The position numbers were made by a program, and so were the translations under genes. A stretch of DNA of 64,000 bases from JAICJR01 sp963848495 (GTDB lineage Bacteria; Actinomycetota; Thermoleophilia; Solirubrobacterales; Thermoleophilaceae): contig CAWKDV010000001.1 in the NCBI GenBank assembly GCA_963848495.1, forward strand, positions 752,773 to 816,772. Reading direction: 5' to 3'. How positions within the stretch are numbered: position 1 is the first letter of the stretch; every line of letters begins with the position of its first letter. The notes under the pieces were generated by a model. That model saw only the letters and a program-made list of their open reading frames with translations. It did not search any database and was not told the DNA's origin. Below, piece by piece: positions 50,434-59,432 of this stretch.

Positions 50434-50931
50434 ATGATCTACCGAGTCGCAGCCACCGTGTTGGCGCTCGCCGCGTTCAGCGGCACGGCGCAGGCTGCCC
50501 CGCGGCCATCGGCCCTCTGGGGGACCGTGAACATCTGCGACACGCTGCGCCATCCGGACCAGATGGGCGTTCGAGCCAGCATGCCGGGCAACGGCACGCG
50601 TCAGCGCATGTGGATGCGCTTCCACGCCCAGTTCTACGCGCCGGCGACAAACAGCTGGTCGGACGTGAAGAGCGGCGGGGTGTCGCCCTGGATCCTGGCC
50701 GGCTCGGCGCTGTTCAGGGCCCGCCAGGCCGGCTACACGTTCACCTTCAAGGCGCCGGCCGCCGGCTCGAGTTACACGCTGCGCGGCCGGGTCGACTTCC
50801 AGTGGCGGGCCAAACGCCACAAGCGCACGGTGGTCATCCGCCGCGCCCACGCCAACACCAAGGGCGGCATCAAGTCGATCGGGGGCGCCGACCCGCCGGG
50901 CTACTCAAGCGGTCTCTGCACGATCCACTAG
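50434..50931 (+). CDS. Secreted hypothetical protein, 165 aa
   Basis: A signal peptide (MIYRVAATVLALAAFSGTAQA) precedes a soluble domain with NICDTLRHPDQMGVRASMPG, RMWMRFHAQFYAP, YTFTFKAPAAGSSYTLRGRV and a C-terminal SSGLCTIH. Two cysteines could form a disulfide. I recognise no family. It is divergent from the sigma gene and its last four bases overlap the GdpD stop. Confidence 0.75.
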   Translation: MIYRVAATVLALAAFSGTAQAAPRPSALWGTVNICDTLRHPDQMGVRASMPGNGTRQRMWMRFHAQFYAPATNSWSDVKSGGVSPWILAGSALFRARQAGYTFTFKAPAAGSSYTLRGRVDFQWRAKRHKRTVVIRRAHANTKGGIKSIGGADPPGYSSGLCTIH

Positions 50932-51608
50932 TCGAACAGGCGCGGATCGTTGGTGATCACGCCGTCGACGCCGAGCTCGGAGAGCTGTGCGATGTGGGCG
51001 GAGTCGTCCACCGTCCAGACGTAGACCTGGCCGCCCGCCGCATGCACCGATTTGATGAGCGCCGCGCTCACGAGCCGCCAGTGGCACATCACCGCCTCGC
51101 AGCGGCCGGCACCGACCAGGCGCGCGGCGCGCGCGGGCAGCCTCCGCCGGATGTACGCGAGCGCTGGGAGCACGAAGGGCCGCAGCGGGCTGTTGGTGTA
51201 GTCGCGCCGCGCGCGCGGGATCGACCAGCCGCGGCGCTGGCCGGGCGCGATCCGGCCGATCGCGTCGAGGCTCTCGATGTAGGTGCTGGAGATCAGCGCT
51301 CGCTCGCCGAGCCCGCGCGCCTGGAGCCCCTCCACGACCTCGCGCTCGTAGCCGGGCACCTTCAGGTCCACGTCGAGCTCGACGCCCGCATAGGCCTCGC
51401 CGGCGAAGTGGTCGAGCCCCTCGTCGAGCGTGTGCGGCTCGCGGCTCTCGGCGTCGTGGAGGTCGTGGGCCAGGACGAGCCGGCCATCCTGAATGCGCAG
51501 CACGTCGAACTCGATCATGTCGACACCGTGCGAGAGCGCCGCCTCGAAGCTCTCGAAGGTGTTCCCCGGCGCGATCAGGTCGGCGCCCTTGTGCCCTACC
51601 CGCCTCAT
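50928..51608 (-). CDS. Glycerophosphodiester phosphodiesterase
   Basis: A 226-residue GdpD-type TIM barrel: VGHKGADLIAPGNTFESFEAA (catalytic His and ENT-like loop), MIEFDVLRIQDGRLVLAHDLHD (metal Glu/Asp and catalytic His, halves MIEFDVLRIQDGR and LVLAHDLHD) and WTVDDSAHIAQLSELGVDGVITNDP. It hydrolyses glycerophosphodiesters to glycerol 3-phosphate. ATG 51608 overlaps the nei2 stop. Confidence 0.92.
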   Translation of the reverse strand: MRRVGHKGADLIAPGNTFESFEAALSHGVDMIEFDVLRIQDGRLVLAHDLHDAESREPHTLDEGLDHFAGEAYAGVELDVDLKVPGYEREVVEGLQARGLGERALISSTYIESLDAIGRIAPGQRRGWSIPRARRDYTNSPLRPFVLPALAYIRRRLPARAARLVGAGRCEAVMCHWRLVSAALIKSVHAAGGQVYVWTVDDSAHIAQLSELGVDGVITNDPRLFD

Positions 51609-52381
51609 GTCTGGCAGCCGGGGCACCAGTAGGCGGTGCGGTTGTCCTCGCCGATGCCACCGGACGCGATCAGCGCACCGCAGCGCCGGCAGGGCCGCCC
51701 GGAGCGGTGGTAGACCCACATGTCGTCGTCGAAGCCCCTGCCCTCCGCCGAGCGCCGCATCAGCGGGCGGACCGCGCGCACGGCGGCGAGCGCCTCCTCG
51801 TCGCCGACGTCGGCCAGCCGCCGGTGCGGGTCCACGCGCGCGTGGAAGCAGGCCTCCGAGCGCCAGATGTTGCCGATGCCCGCGATCGTGCGCTGGTCGA
51901 GCAGGGCGTCGCCGATGGGGCGCGTCTGGTCGTCCTCGCGCAGGCGGGCGAGGAAGCGGCGCTCGTCGAAGTCGTCGGCCAGCAGGTCGGGCCCGAGGCC
52001 GGCGAGCCGCTGGTCGAAGCGCGTGCGGCTGTCGGTCATCAGCTCGAGCACGGGCCCGTCGAACTGAACGATCTCGTGCTCCGGCGTGCGGATCACGAGC
52101 CAGGCGCGCCCCGGCGAGCGGCGCCAGCGCTCACCGCGCCGGTAGACGCGCCACATGCCGCCCATGCGCAGGTGCGAGTGGAGCGTGAGGTCGCCCTCGA
52201 AGCGCAGGAACAGGTGCTTGCCGCGGGCGTCCACGGCCCGGACGCCGCGGCCGGCGAGCCGCTCGGGCCAGCGGTCGAGCCGGTGGCGCGGCTGCGGCGT
52301 CTCGATCGAGACGATCTCCTTGTCCACCAGCGCTTTGCCCATGCGGAGAGCGGCGTGGTGGATCGTGTCGCCCTCCGGCAT
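51605..52381 (-). CDS. nei2: Fpg/Nei-family DNA glycosylase (Nei2-type)
   Basis: A 258-residue base-excision repair glycosylase/AP lyase. MPEGDTIHHAALRM puts the catalytic Pro2-Glu3 at the N-terminus, typical of Nei2; ARGKHLFLRFEG has the beta-elimination Lys; GDALLDQRTIAGIGNIWRSE is the H2TH motif; the zinc finger is CRRCGALIA... then CPGC. It removes oxidised bases. Its ATG overlaps the lhr stop, and the same adjacency (lhr-nei) occurs in mycobacteria. Confidence 0.93.
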   Translation of the reverse strand: MPEGDTIHHAALRMGKALVDKEIVSIETPQPRHRLDRWPERLAGRGVRAVDARGKHLFLRFEGDLTLHSHLRMGGMWRVYRRGERWRRSPGRAWLVIRTPEHEIVQFDGPVLELMTDSRTRFDQRLAGLGPDLLADDFDERRFLARLREDDQTRPIGDALLDQRTIAGIGNIWRSEACFHARVDPHRRLADVGDEEALAAVRAVRPLMRRSAEGRGFDDDMWVYHRSGRPCRRCGALIASGGIGEDNRTAYWCPGCQT

Positions 52382-55300
52382 CAGGCGGTGAGGGTGAGCC
52401 GGCGCGGACCCTGGCGGAAGCCGATCTCGATCAGGAGCTGCTCGACCTCGGTGCCCGAGAGCGGCTCGCCGTCGAAGCGCTCGAGCGCCAGCCGCTTGAG
52501 GCGCCCGCGGCGCACGTGATCGGCCAGCGCCTCGAGCGCGGGCCGGAGCCACTCCCCGTCCGGCTCGCGCAGCGGCAACAGCCCCTTGCCGCCGCGCTCG
52601 ACGTAGAGCACAGGCTCCGCGTCGAGCGTCACGACGTAGGCACCGGGCGCGCGGGCGGGGCGGCGGGCGTCGTCGCGCTTGGGCCACGGGAGCGAGGCGC
52701 CGTAGGGATTGGCGGGGTCGGTGGCGGCGAGTACCAGCGCGCCGGCCGGCTCGTCGTCGCGCAGCGAGCGCAGCCGCTCCACGGCGCCGCCGAGCGCGAA
52801 CTGGGCGCCGCCGAGCCCCTCGACGAAGTAGCCGCGGCGGGCCGTGCCGAGCGTCTCCAGGTTCACCAGCTCGCCGTAGAGCGAGGCGAAGCCGCCGGGC
52901 ACGCCCTCCGCCAGCACCGTCTCGCGCGTGACGATGCCGTAGCGCTCGAGCAGCAGCTCGGCGAGCGCGCGCACGCGCGGGCCGTATTGCGGGGCGTCGG
53001 CGAACAGCGGTGCGGTGAGCGACCAGCGGCCCTGGATCTGCGGCGCCGACGGACGCCGCCGGGCCGCGAAGCGGCGGCCGCGATCGCGCTGCGCCTGCGC
53101 AAGCGACAGCCGCGGCGCGCGCAGCGGCGCGAACGCGTCGTTGGTGACCTCACCCGCCCAGACGAGATCCCACAGCACCTCCTGCAGCTCGGCCGGCTCG
53201 GCGGCGATCTCGGCCAGCAGGTCGGTCCAGAAGCAGGCGCCTCGCTCGAGCCGCTCGCGCAGGAGGTCGTGCAGCGGCTGGGACGGGCGCTCGGCCTTGT
53301 TCGGCGGCGGGCCGAGCCAGCGGGCGTCCTCGCGGAAGTAGAGCGTCACCCGGCCGCTGCCGCGACCGAGGGCGCCGGCGCCGACCCAGACCAGCTCGCC
53401 GCTGGCGCAGAGGGTGTCCATCCAGGCGTGCGAGTAGCTGCCCACCCGCCGCGGCAGCACGTCCTGCTCCCACACCTCAGGGGTGAGGGCGAGCCCCTGG
53501 AGCGGCACGAGGATCTCGCGCAGCCGGTCGACCCCCGCGCCGCCCGGCGGCGAGGAATCGACTCCCTGCCAGGCTGGGAGCAGGCGCGCGAGCGAGCGCT
53601 GGTCGGCCGGCTCGACCTCCTTGCGCAGGGTGGCGAGCGATGCGCGGCGCAGGCGGCGCAGCACGTCCGGGTCGCACCACTCGCGCTCGGCGCCGCCGGG
53701 CCGAAGCTCGCCGCGCACCAGCCCGCCGCTGCGCTCGAGCTCACGCAGCACGGGCGCCATATCGATGCCGTAGCGCCGCTGCAGCTCGGCGGTGGTGAAC
53801 GGCCCGTGAGTGCGCGCGAAGCGCCGCGCGATCCGCCGCAGCGGCTCCTCCACGGGTTCGAGGAAGGCGTCCGGCAGGCCGCCGGGCGGCACCGCGCCCA
53901 GCGCGTCGCGGTAGAGGCCCGCGTCCTCTGATGCGATGTAGCGCTCCTCGCCGCCGATGCGCATGCGCGCGGCGCGGCGCTCAGCCACCAGCCGGTCGAG
54001 CATGCGCTTGGCCGACACGGCCTCGAGGCAGCGCTCCTGCGCCTCGGCCACCGTGAGGTCGCCGAGCGCGCGCAGCACGTCATGAAGGCCGTCGGCATTC
54101 GCGGCTCGCGTGCGCTCGCTGCGGCGCTGGAGGTCGGCCTCCACCTCGTCGAGCGCCGCCGGGTCGATCAGGTCGCGCAGCTCCTCCTGGCCGAGCAGCT
54201 CCGCCAGCAGGTCGCGGTCGAGCGACAGCGCCGCCGCGCGCCGCTCGGCGTTGGGCGTGTCGCCCTCGTACATGTATGTCGCCACGTAGTCGAACAGGAG
54301 CGACGAGGCGAAGGGCGACGCGCGCGAAGTCTCCGCCTCTACCAGCGACAGCTCGCGGGTATGCAGGCCGCGCAGCAGCTCCACCAGCCCAGGCACGTCG
54401 AGCACGTCGCGCAGGCACTCGCGGTAGGTCTCGAGCACGATCGGGAACTGGCCGTAGCGCTTGGCCACCTCGAGCAGCGACTGCGCCTTGAGGCGCTGCT
54501 GCCAGAGCGGCGTGCGCTTGCCCGGGTAGGCGCGCGGGATCAGCAGCGCGCGAGCGGCGTTCTCGCGGAAGCGGGCGCCGAACAGGGCGGAGGAGCCGAG
54601 CTCGCGCACCACCAGGTCCTCGAGCTCGTCCGGCTCGACCAGCACGAGCTCGGCGCGGGGCGGCTCGTCCGCGTCGGGGAGGTGCACGATGATGCCGTCG
54701 TCCGACCAGATCGCGTCCGACTCGAGCCCGAACTGATCGCGGATGCGGGCGGACAGCGCCAGCGCCCAGGCGGCGTGCACGCGACCGCCGTAGGGCGACA
54801 ACACGCACAGCCGCCAGTCGCCGATCTCGTCGCGGAAACGCTCGACCACGATCGTGCGGTCGGACGGCACCACGCGCGTGTAGTCACGCTGCTCGCGCAG
54901 GAAGGCGACGAGGTTCTTGGCGGCGCGATCGTCGAGGTCGTAGTCCTTCGCCAGCTCGGCGGGCTCGCGGTCCACGGCCCAGCGCGAGAACTCGCCGATC
55001 GCGCGGCCCAGCTCGGCCGGCCGGCCCACGCCGTCGCCCTTCCAGAACGGCACCGCGCCCGGCGCGCCCGGCGCAGGGGTGACGATCACGCGGTCGCGCG
55101 TGATCTCCTCGATGCGCCAGGTGGAGGCGCCCAGCAGGAACGTCTGCCCGGGCCGCGCCTCGTAGACCATCTCCTCGTCGAGCTCGCCGACCCGCCGCCC
55201 GTCGGGCAGGTGCACGCCGAACAGGCCGCGATCCGGGATCGTGCCCGCGTTGGTCACCGCGAGCTGGAGCGAGCCCTTGCGGGCGCGCACGGTGTCGGCG

Positions 55301-56754
55301 ACGCGGTCCCAGACGATGCGCGGCCGCAGCTCGCCGAAGTCCTCCGACGGGTAGCGGCCGTCGAGCATGTCGAGCACGTTGTCGAGCAGCTCGCGCGATA
55401 GCTCGGCGTAAGGGTAGGCGCGCCGCACCAGCTCGTGCAGCTCGGGCACGCTCCACTCCTCGCCGACGGCGGTGATCGCCACGATCTGCTGCGCCAGCAC
55501 GTCGAGCGGGTTGCGCGGCACCACGGTCTCCTCGATCTGGCCCTCGCGCATGCGCCGGGCCACGACCGCGCACTCGAGCAGGTCGGCCCGGAACTTGGGG
55601 AAGATGCGGCCCTTCGAGACCTCGCCCACCCCGTGGCCGGCGCGCCCGATGCGCTGAAGCCCGCGGGTGACCGACTTGGGCGACTCCACCTGCAGCACCA
55701 GGTCCACCGCGCCCATGTCGATGCCGAGCTCGAGCGAGGAGGTGGCCACGAGGCAGGGCAGCTCGCCCGATTTCAGCATCTCCTCGACGATCAGCCTCTC
55801 TTCCCGCGCGAGGGACCCGTGGTGGGCGCGCGCGATCTCGCTCTCGTTCATCTCGTTCAGCCGCGCGGCCAGCCGCTCTGCGCCGCGGCGGTTGTTCACG
55901 AAGACGATCGTGGAGCGGTGCGAGCGCACCAGCTCGAGCAGCTCGGGGTAGATCGCCGGCCAGATCGAGCGGCGGGTGGCCGCGTCTCCCTGGCCGAGCG
56001 GGTCCAGGTCGAGCGCGTCCGCGTCCGGCTCCTTCATGTCCTCTACGGGCACGTGGATCTTGAGGTCGAGCTGCTTGCGAATGCCGGTGTCGACGATCCT
56101 GCACTCGCGCCCCGCGCCCACCAGGAAGCGGCCCACCTCCTCGAGCGGCCGCTGCGTGGCGGACAGCCCGATGCGCTGCAGCGGCCGTCCGGCGGCGTGG
56201 TCGAGCCGCTCGAGCGTGAGCGCCAGGTGGGCGCCGCGCTTGGTCTGGGCCACCGCGTGGATCTCGTCGACGATCACCCACTCGGCCCCCACCAGCATCT
56301 CCCGCGCGCGCGAGGTGAGCATCAGGTAGAGGGACTCCGGCGTGGTGATCAGCACATCGGGCGGCTCGCGCAGCATCGCCTGGCGGTCGCGCTGGGGCGT
56401 GTCACCGGTGCGGATGGCCACGCGCACGTCGCCGCCGATGCCCTTGAGCGGCGCCCGCAGGTTGCGCTCGATGTCGTAGGAGAGCGCCTTCAGCGGCGAG
56501 ACGTAGACGAGCCGCGTGCGCCGCTCGCCCGCGGGTGTGGGCTCGGCCACCAGCCGGTCGAGGCCCCAGAGGAAGGCCGCAAGCGTCTTGCCGGAGCCCG
56601 TCGGGGCCGAGAGGAGCACGTGCTCGCCCGCCGAAATGGCAGGCCAGGCCTGCTCCTGGGCCGCGGTGGGTGCCTCGAAGGCTCGGGCGAACCACTCACG
56701 TACCTGCGGGGTGAAGCTTTCGAGTGCCTGGCTTTGCACGTAACCATCCAACAT
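52381..56754 (-). CDS. lhr: Large helicase-related protein Lhr (SF2 ATP-dependent helicase)
   Basis: A 1457-residue 3'-to-5' SF2 helicase, near the length of mycobacterial Lhr (about 1500). Motif I PTGSGKT (51-57), motif II DEIH (163-166), motif III SAT (198-200) and motif VI QRIGRAGHGVGE are intact; a winged-helix and Lhr-core domain (to about residue 870) precede the long Lhr C-terminal domain with AlkZ-like winged helices (VEQLLIEIGFRQGPRRLTLTA ends it). It acts in DNA damage repair. ATG 56754 gives MLDGYVQSQALESF. nei2 follows with overlapping start and stop. Confidence 0.97.
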   Translation of the reverse strand: MLDGYVQSQALESFTPQVREWFARAFEAPTAAQEQAWPAISAGEHVLLSAPTGSGKTLAAFLWGLDRLVAEPTPAGERRTRLVYVSPLKALSYDIERNLRAPLKGIGGDVRVAIRTGDTPQRDRQAMLREPPDVLITTPESLYLMLTSRAREMLVGAEWVIVDEIHAVAQTKRGAHLALTLERLDHAAGRPLQRIGLSATQRPLEEVGRFLVGAGRECRIVDTGIRKQLDLKIHVPVEDMKEPDADALDLDPLGQGDAATRRSIWPAIYPELLELVRSHRSTIVFVNNRRGAERLAARLNEMNESEIARAHHGSLAREERLIVEEMLKSGELPCLVATSSLELGIDMGAVDLVLQVESPKSVTRGLQRIGRAGHGVGEVSKGRIFPKFRADLLECAVVARRMREGQIEETVVPRNPLDVLAQQIVAITAVGEEWSVPELHELVRRAYPYAELSRELLDNVLDMLDGRYPSEDFGELRPRIVWDRVADTVRARKGSLQLAVTNAGTIPDRGLFGVHLPDGRRVGELDEEMVYEARPGQTFLLGASTWRIEEITRDRVIVTPAPGAPGAVPFWKGDGVGRPAELGRAIGEFSRWAVDREPAELAKDYDLDDRAAKNLVAFLREQRDYTRVVPSDRTIVVERFRDEIGDWRLCVLSPYGGRVHAAWALALSARIRDQFGLESDAIWSDDGIIVHLPDADEPPRAELVLVEPDELEDLVVRELGSSALFGARFRENAARALLIPRAYPGKRTPLWQQRLKAQSLLEVAKRYGQFPIVLETYRECLRDVLDVPGLVELLRGLHTRELSLVEAETSRASPFASSLLFDYVATYMYEGDTPNAERRAAALSLDRDLLAELLGQEELRDLIDPAALDEVEADLQRRSERTRAANADGLHDVLRALGDLTVAEAQERCLEAVSAKRMLDRLVAERRAARMRIGGEERYIASEDAGLYRDALGAVPPGGLPDAFLEPVEEPLRRIARRFARTHGPFTTAELQRRYGIDMAPVLRELERSGGLVRGELRPGGAEREWCDPDVLRRLRRASLATLRKEVEPADQRSLARLLPAWQGVDSSPPGGAGVDRLREILVPLQGLALTPEVWEQDVLPRRVGSYSHAWMDTLCASGELVWVGAGALGRGSGRVTLYFREDARWLGPPPNKAERPSQPLHDLLRERLERGACFWTDLLAEIAAEPAELQEVLWDLVWAGEVTNDAFAPLRAPRLSLAQAQRDRGRRFAARRRPSAPQIQGRWSLTAPLFADAPQYGPRVRALAELLLERYGIVTRETVLAEGVPGGFASLYGELVNLETLGTARRGYFVEGLGGAQFALGGAVERLRSLRDDEPAGALVLAATDPANPYGASLPWPKRDDARRPARAPGAYVVTLDAEPVLYVERGGKGLLPLREPDGEWLRPALEALADHVRRGRLKRLALERFDGEPLSGTEVEQLLIEIGFRQGPRRLTLTA

Positions 56755-56849
56755 ATCGGGTAGTGCAACGTCCCCAGGAAGCGGGGACGAGGGGGTGCGG
56801 CTACCCGTATAGGCGCTCGCTTTCGGCGTGGCGAGAATGCCCTGGAGCG

Positions 56850-57203
56850 ATGCCGAAAACCGTGCTCATCGTGGACGACCACCCAAGCTTTCGCATGAGC
56901 GCACGCATGTTGTTGCAGTCGGAGGGCTACGAGGTGATCGGGGAGGCCGAGAACGGGGAGGAGGCCGTGGTCGCGGCGTTGAAGCTGCGGCCGGACTGGG
57001 TGCTCCTCGACGTGAACCTGCCCGACATCGACGGCTTCGAGGTGGCGTCCCGCATCACCGCGGAGGAGGGCGCTCCGGTGGTCGTGATCACGTCGAGCCG
57101 CGACGGCAGCGACTTCGGCCCGCTCGTCGAGCGCAGCGGCGCCCGCGGCTTCGTGGCCAAGAGCGAGCTGTCGGGGCAGGCGCTGGAGGACATGCTCGGG
57201 TGA
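56850..57203 (+). CDS. Stand-alone response-regulator receiver domain
   Basis: A 117-residue CheY-like receiver without an output domain. VLIVDDHPSFR carries the acidic pocket, LLDVNLPDIDGFEV the phosphoacceptor Asp, VVVITSS the conserved Thr position and GFVAKSELSG the Lys. ATG 56850 was chosen because upstream residues are unlike the family. A histidine-kinase gene overlaps its stop (GTGA), so it probably feeds or receives phosphate in the same system. Confidence 0.93.
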   Translation: MPKTVLIVDDHPSFRMSARMLLQSEGYEVIGEAENGEEAVVAALKLRPDWVLLDVNLPDIDGFEVASRITAEEGAPVVVITSSRDGSDFGPLVERSGARGFVAKSELSGQALEDMLG

Positions 57204-57917
57204 GCCGCCGCCGCGGAATGCTGCCGCGCCTCGCCCGCCGCCAGGTGCGGGAGTACCAGCGCGTGAACGCCGAGCTTCGTGCGCGCTTCGAGGATGTCCG
57301 CGCCTCGCGCGCCCGCCTGCTCGAGGACGAGGACGCCGCGCGCCGCCGCCTCGAGCGCGACCTCCACGACGGCGCTCAGCAGCGCCTGATCGCCCTGGCG
57401 CTCGAGCTGCGGCTGGCGCGCGCCCGGGTCAAGGACGACCCCGAGCAAGGCCGAGGAGCTGCTCGCGGGCGCCGAGGAGGAGCTCGGCCGGGCGATCGAC
57501 GAGCTGCGCGAGCTGGCGCGCGGCATCCACCCCGCCGTGCTCACCGACCGCGGCCTCGAAGCCGGCGCTCGAGTCGCTCGCCGTCCAAGGCCGCTGCCGG
57601 TGGACGTCGCGCTGCTGCCCGAGGAGCGGCTGCCCGCGCCGGCGTGGAGTCGGCCGCCTACTGCGTGGTGGCCGAGGCGCTCACGCAACGCCGCGCAAGT
57701 ACGCCGAGGCGAGCACTGCGACGGTGAAGGTCGCGCGCGACGACGGCCACGCGCTCGTCGAGGTCGAAGGACGACGGCGTGGGCGGCGCCGACCCGAGGC
57801 GCGGCACCGGCCTGCGCGGCGCTCGCCGACCGGGTCGCGGCGCTCGACGGCAGCCTCGAGCTCGTGAGCGCGCCCGGTCGAGGGACTATCGTCGACGCGG
57901 AGATCCCATGCGCGTAG
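57200..57917 (+). CDS. Sensor histidine kinase (NarL-type) with several frameshifts
   Basis: Starts at GTG 57200. An N-terminal coiled coil leads to the phosphoacceptor RRLERDLHDGAQQRLIALAL, intact to about 57445. From there single-base indels (near 57446, 57560, 57586, 57643, 57685, 57694, 57767 and 57821) shift the frame repeatedly. The expected HATPase parts are still readable across frames: VESAAYCVVAEALT, DDGVGGADPRRGTG and LADRVAALDGSLELVSAPGRGT. Repairing the indels gives a normal LiaS/NarX-like kinase, so I treat this as a real gene in a poorly sequenced stretch. Confidence 0.75.
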
Positions 57918-58562
57918 TCATCGCCGATGACTCCGTCCTGCTGCGCGAGGGGATCGTGCGGATGCTCGAGCGACGCCGGGCTTCGACGTCGTCGGCCAGG
58001 CCGGCGACGCCGAGGACCTGATCCGCAAGGTCGCGCGCTCACAAGCCCGACGTGGCGATCGTCGACGTGCGCATGCCGCCGACCAACACCGACGACGGCC
58101 TGCGCGCCGCCCAGTCGACATCCGCGCCCGCCAGCCCGGAGGTCGGCGTGCTCGTGCTCTCCCAGTACGTCGAGGAGCGCTACGCGCTCGAGCTCATCGG
58201 GGGCAACGCCGAGGGCGTCGGCTACCTGCTCAAGGACCGCGTCGGCGACGTCGAGACGTTCAACGACAGCGTCGCGCCGCGTCGCCGAGGGCGGCTCCGC
58301 GCTCGATCCCGAGGTCGTGTCGCGGCTGCTCGGCCGCCGCCGCCAGCGAGGATCCGCTCGACGAGCTCACCCCGCGCGAGCGCGAGGTGCTCGAGCTCAT
58401 GGCCGAGGGCCGCTCCAACAACGCGATCGCCGAGCCGACATGGTGGTGACCGAGCGCGCCGTCGAGAAGCACGTCACCAGCATCTTCGGCAAGCTCGGGC
58501 TCACCCCCACCGCCGAGGACCACCGGCGCGTGCTCGCCGTGCTGACCTACCTCAAGGCCTGA
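57908..58562 (+). CDS. LuxR/NarL-family response regulator with several frameshifts
   Basis: ATG 57908 overlaps the kinase end. Fragments in three frames assemble into a complete regulator: VVIADDSVLLREGIVRMLE, VAIVDVRMPPT (phospho-Asp), GVGYLLKDRVGDVETFNDSV (receiver end), LTPREREVLELMAEGRSNNAIA (LuxR helix-turn-helix, read as LTPREREVLELMAEG and RSNNAIA) and TERAVEKHVTSIFGKLGL. At least four indels break the frame. Together with the kinase it probably controls the ABC exporter downstream. Confidence 0.75.
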
Positions 58563-58688
58563 CGAAGCTCCTGCCGCAGTGTTCGGGTAACCGCACCGCG
58601 ACACGCCGGTGCCGCCCCCGTGTGCCACCGTTGACGGTCGCCCAGACTGTCGGGACTCGCAGAGTCCCACGCGCCGAAAGGACCCCCT

Positions 58689-59432
58689 GTGAACCGTCTC
58701 CTCTCGATCGTCAGCGCCAGAGATCTCCGGCGCCGCTTCGGCGAGGGCGACGCCGCCGTCGACGCGCTGCGGCGGCGTGTCCGTCGGCTTCCCGCAGGGA
58801 CGCTTCACCGCGATCATGGGCCCGTCGGGCTCCGGGAAGTCGACGCTCATGCACATCCTCGCCGGTCTCGACCGGCCGACCGGGGGCTCGGTCGAGCCGT
58901 CGAGCGGCGTCGACATCACGAAGCTCGACGACAAGCGGCTCACGCAGCTGCGCCGCGACAAGTTCGGCTTCATCTTCCAGTTCTTCAACCTGCTCCCGGT
59001 GCTCACGGCCGAGGAGAACATCACGCTGCCGCTGCGGATCGCCGGGCGCAAGACGCCCGACAAGGCCTGGCTCGACGCAGCTGATCGAGACCGTCGGGCT
59101 CAGCGACCGCCGCACCCACCGCCCCTCCGAGCTCTCCGGCGGCCAGCAGCAGCGCGTCGCCGTGGCGCGGGCGCTCATCACGCGCCCGGCGGTCGTGTTC
59201 GCCGACGAGCCGACCGGCAACCTCGACTCGAAGGCCGTCCGACGAGGTGCTCGCGCTCCTGCGCCGCGCCGTCGACGAGTTCGGCCAGACCGTCGTGATG
59301 GTGACCCACGACCCGCGCGCGGCCTCCGATCGGCCGACCGCGTGCTGGTGCTGTCGACGGCCAGATCGTGCACGACGGCGACGCCGGCGACGCCGACGAG
59401 GTGCGCGAGCTGATGCAAGCGGTGGCGTCTGA
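58689..59432 (+). CDS. ABC transporter ATP-binding protein (MacB/LolD type) with frameshifts
   Basis: GTG 58689. After one indel near 58775, VGFPQGRFTAIMGPSGSGKS (Walker A) and KFGFIFQFFNLLPVLTAEEN (Q-loop) are in frame; later indels shift LSGGQQQRVAVARALITRP (signature) and VFADEPTGNLDSK (Walker B) into another frame, and VVMVTHDPRAAS into a third. All ATPase motifs survive. It would energise the FtsX-type permease encoded next. Confidence 0.78.
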
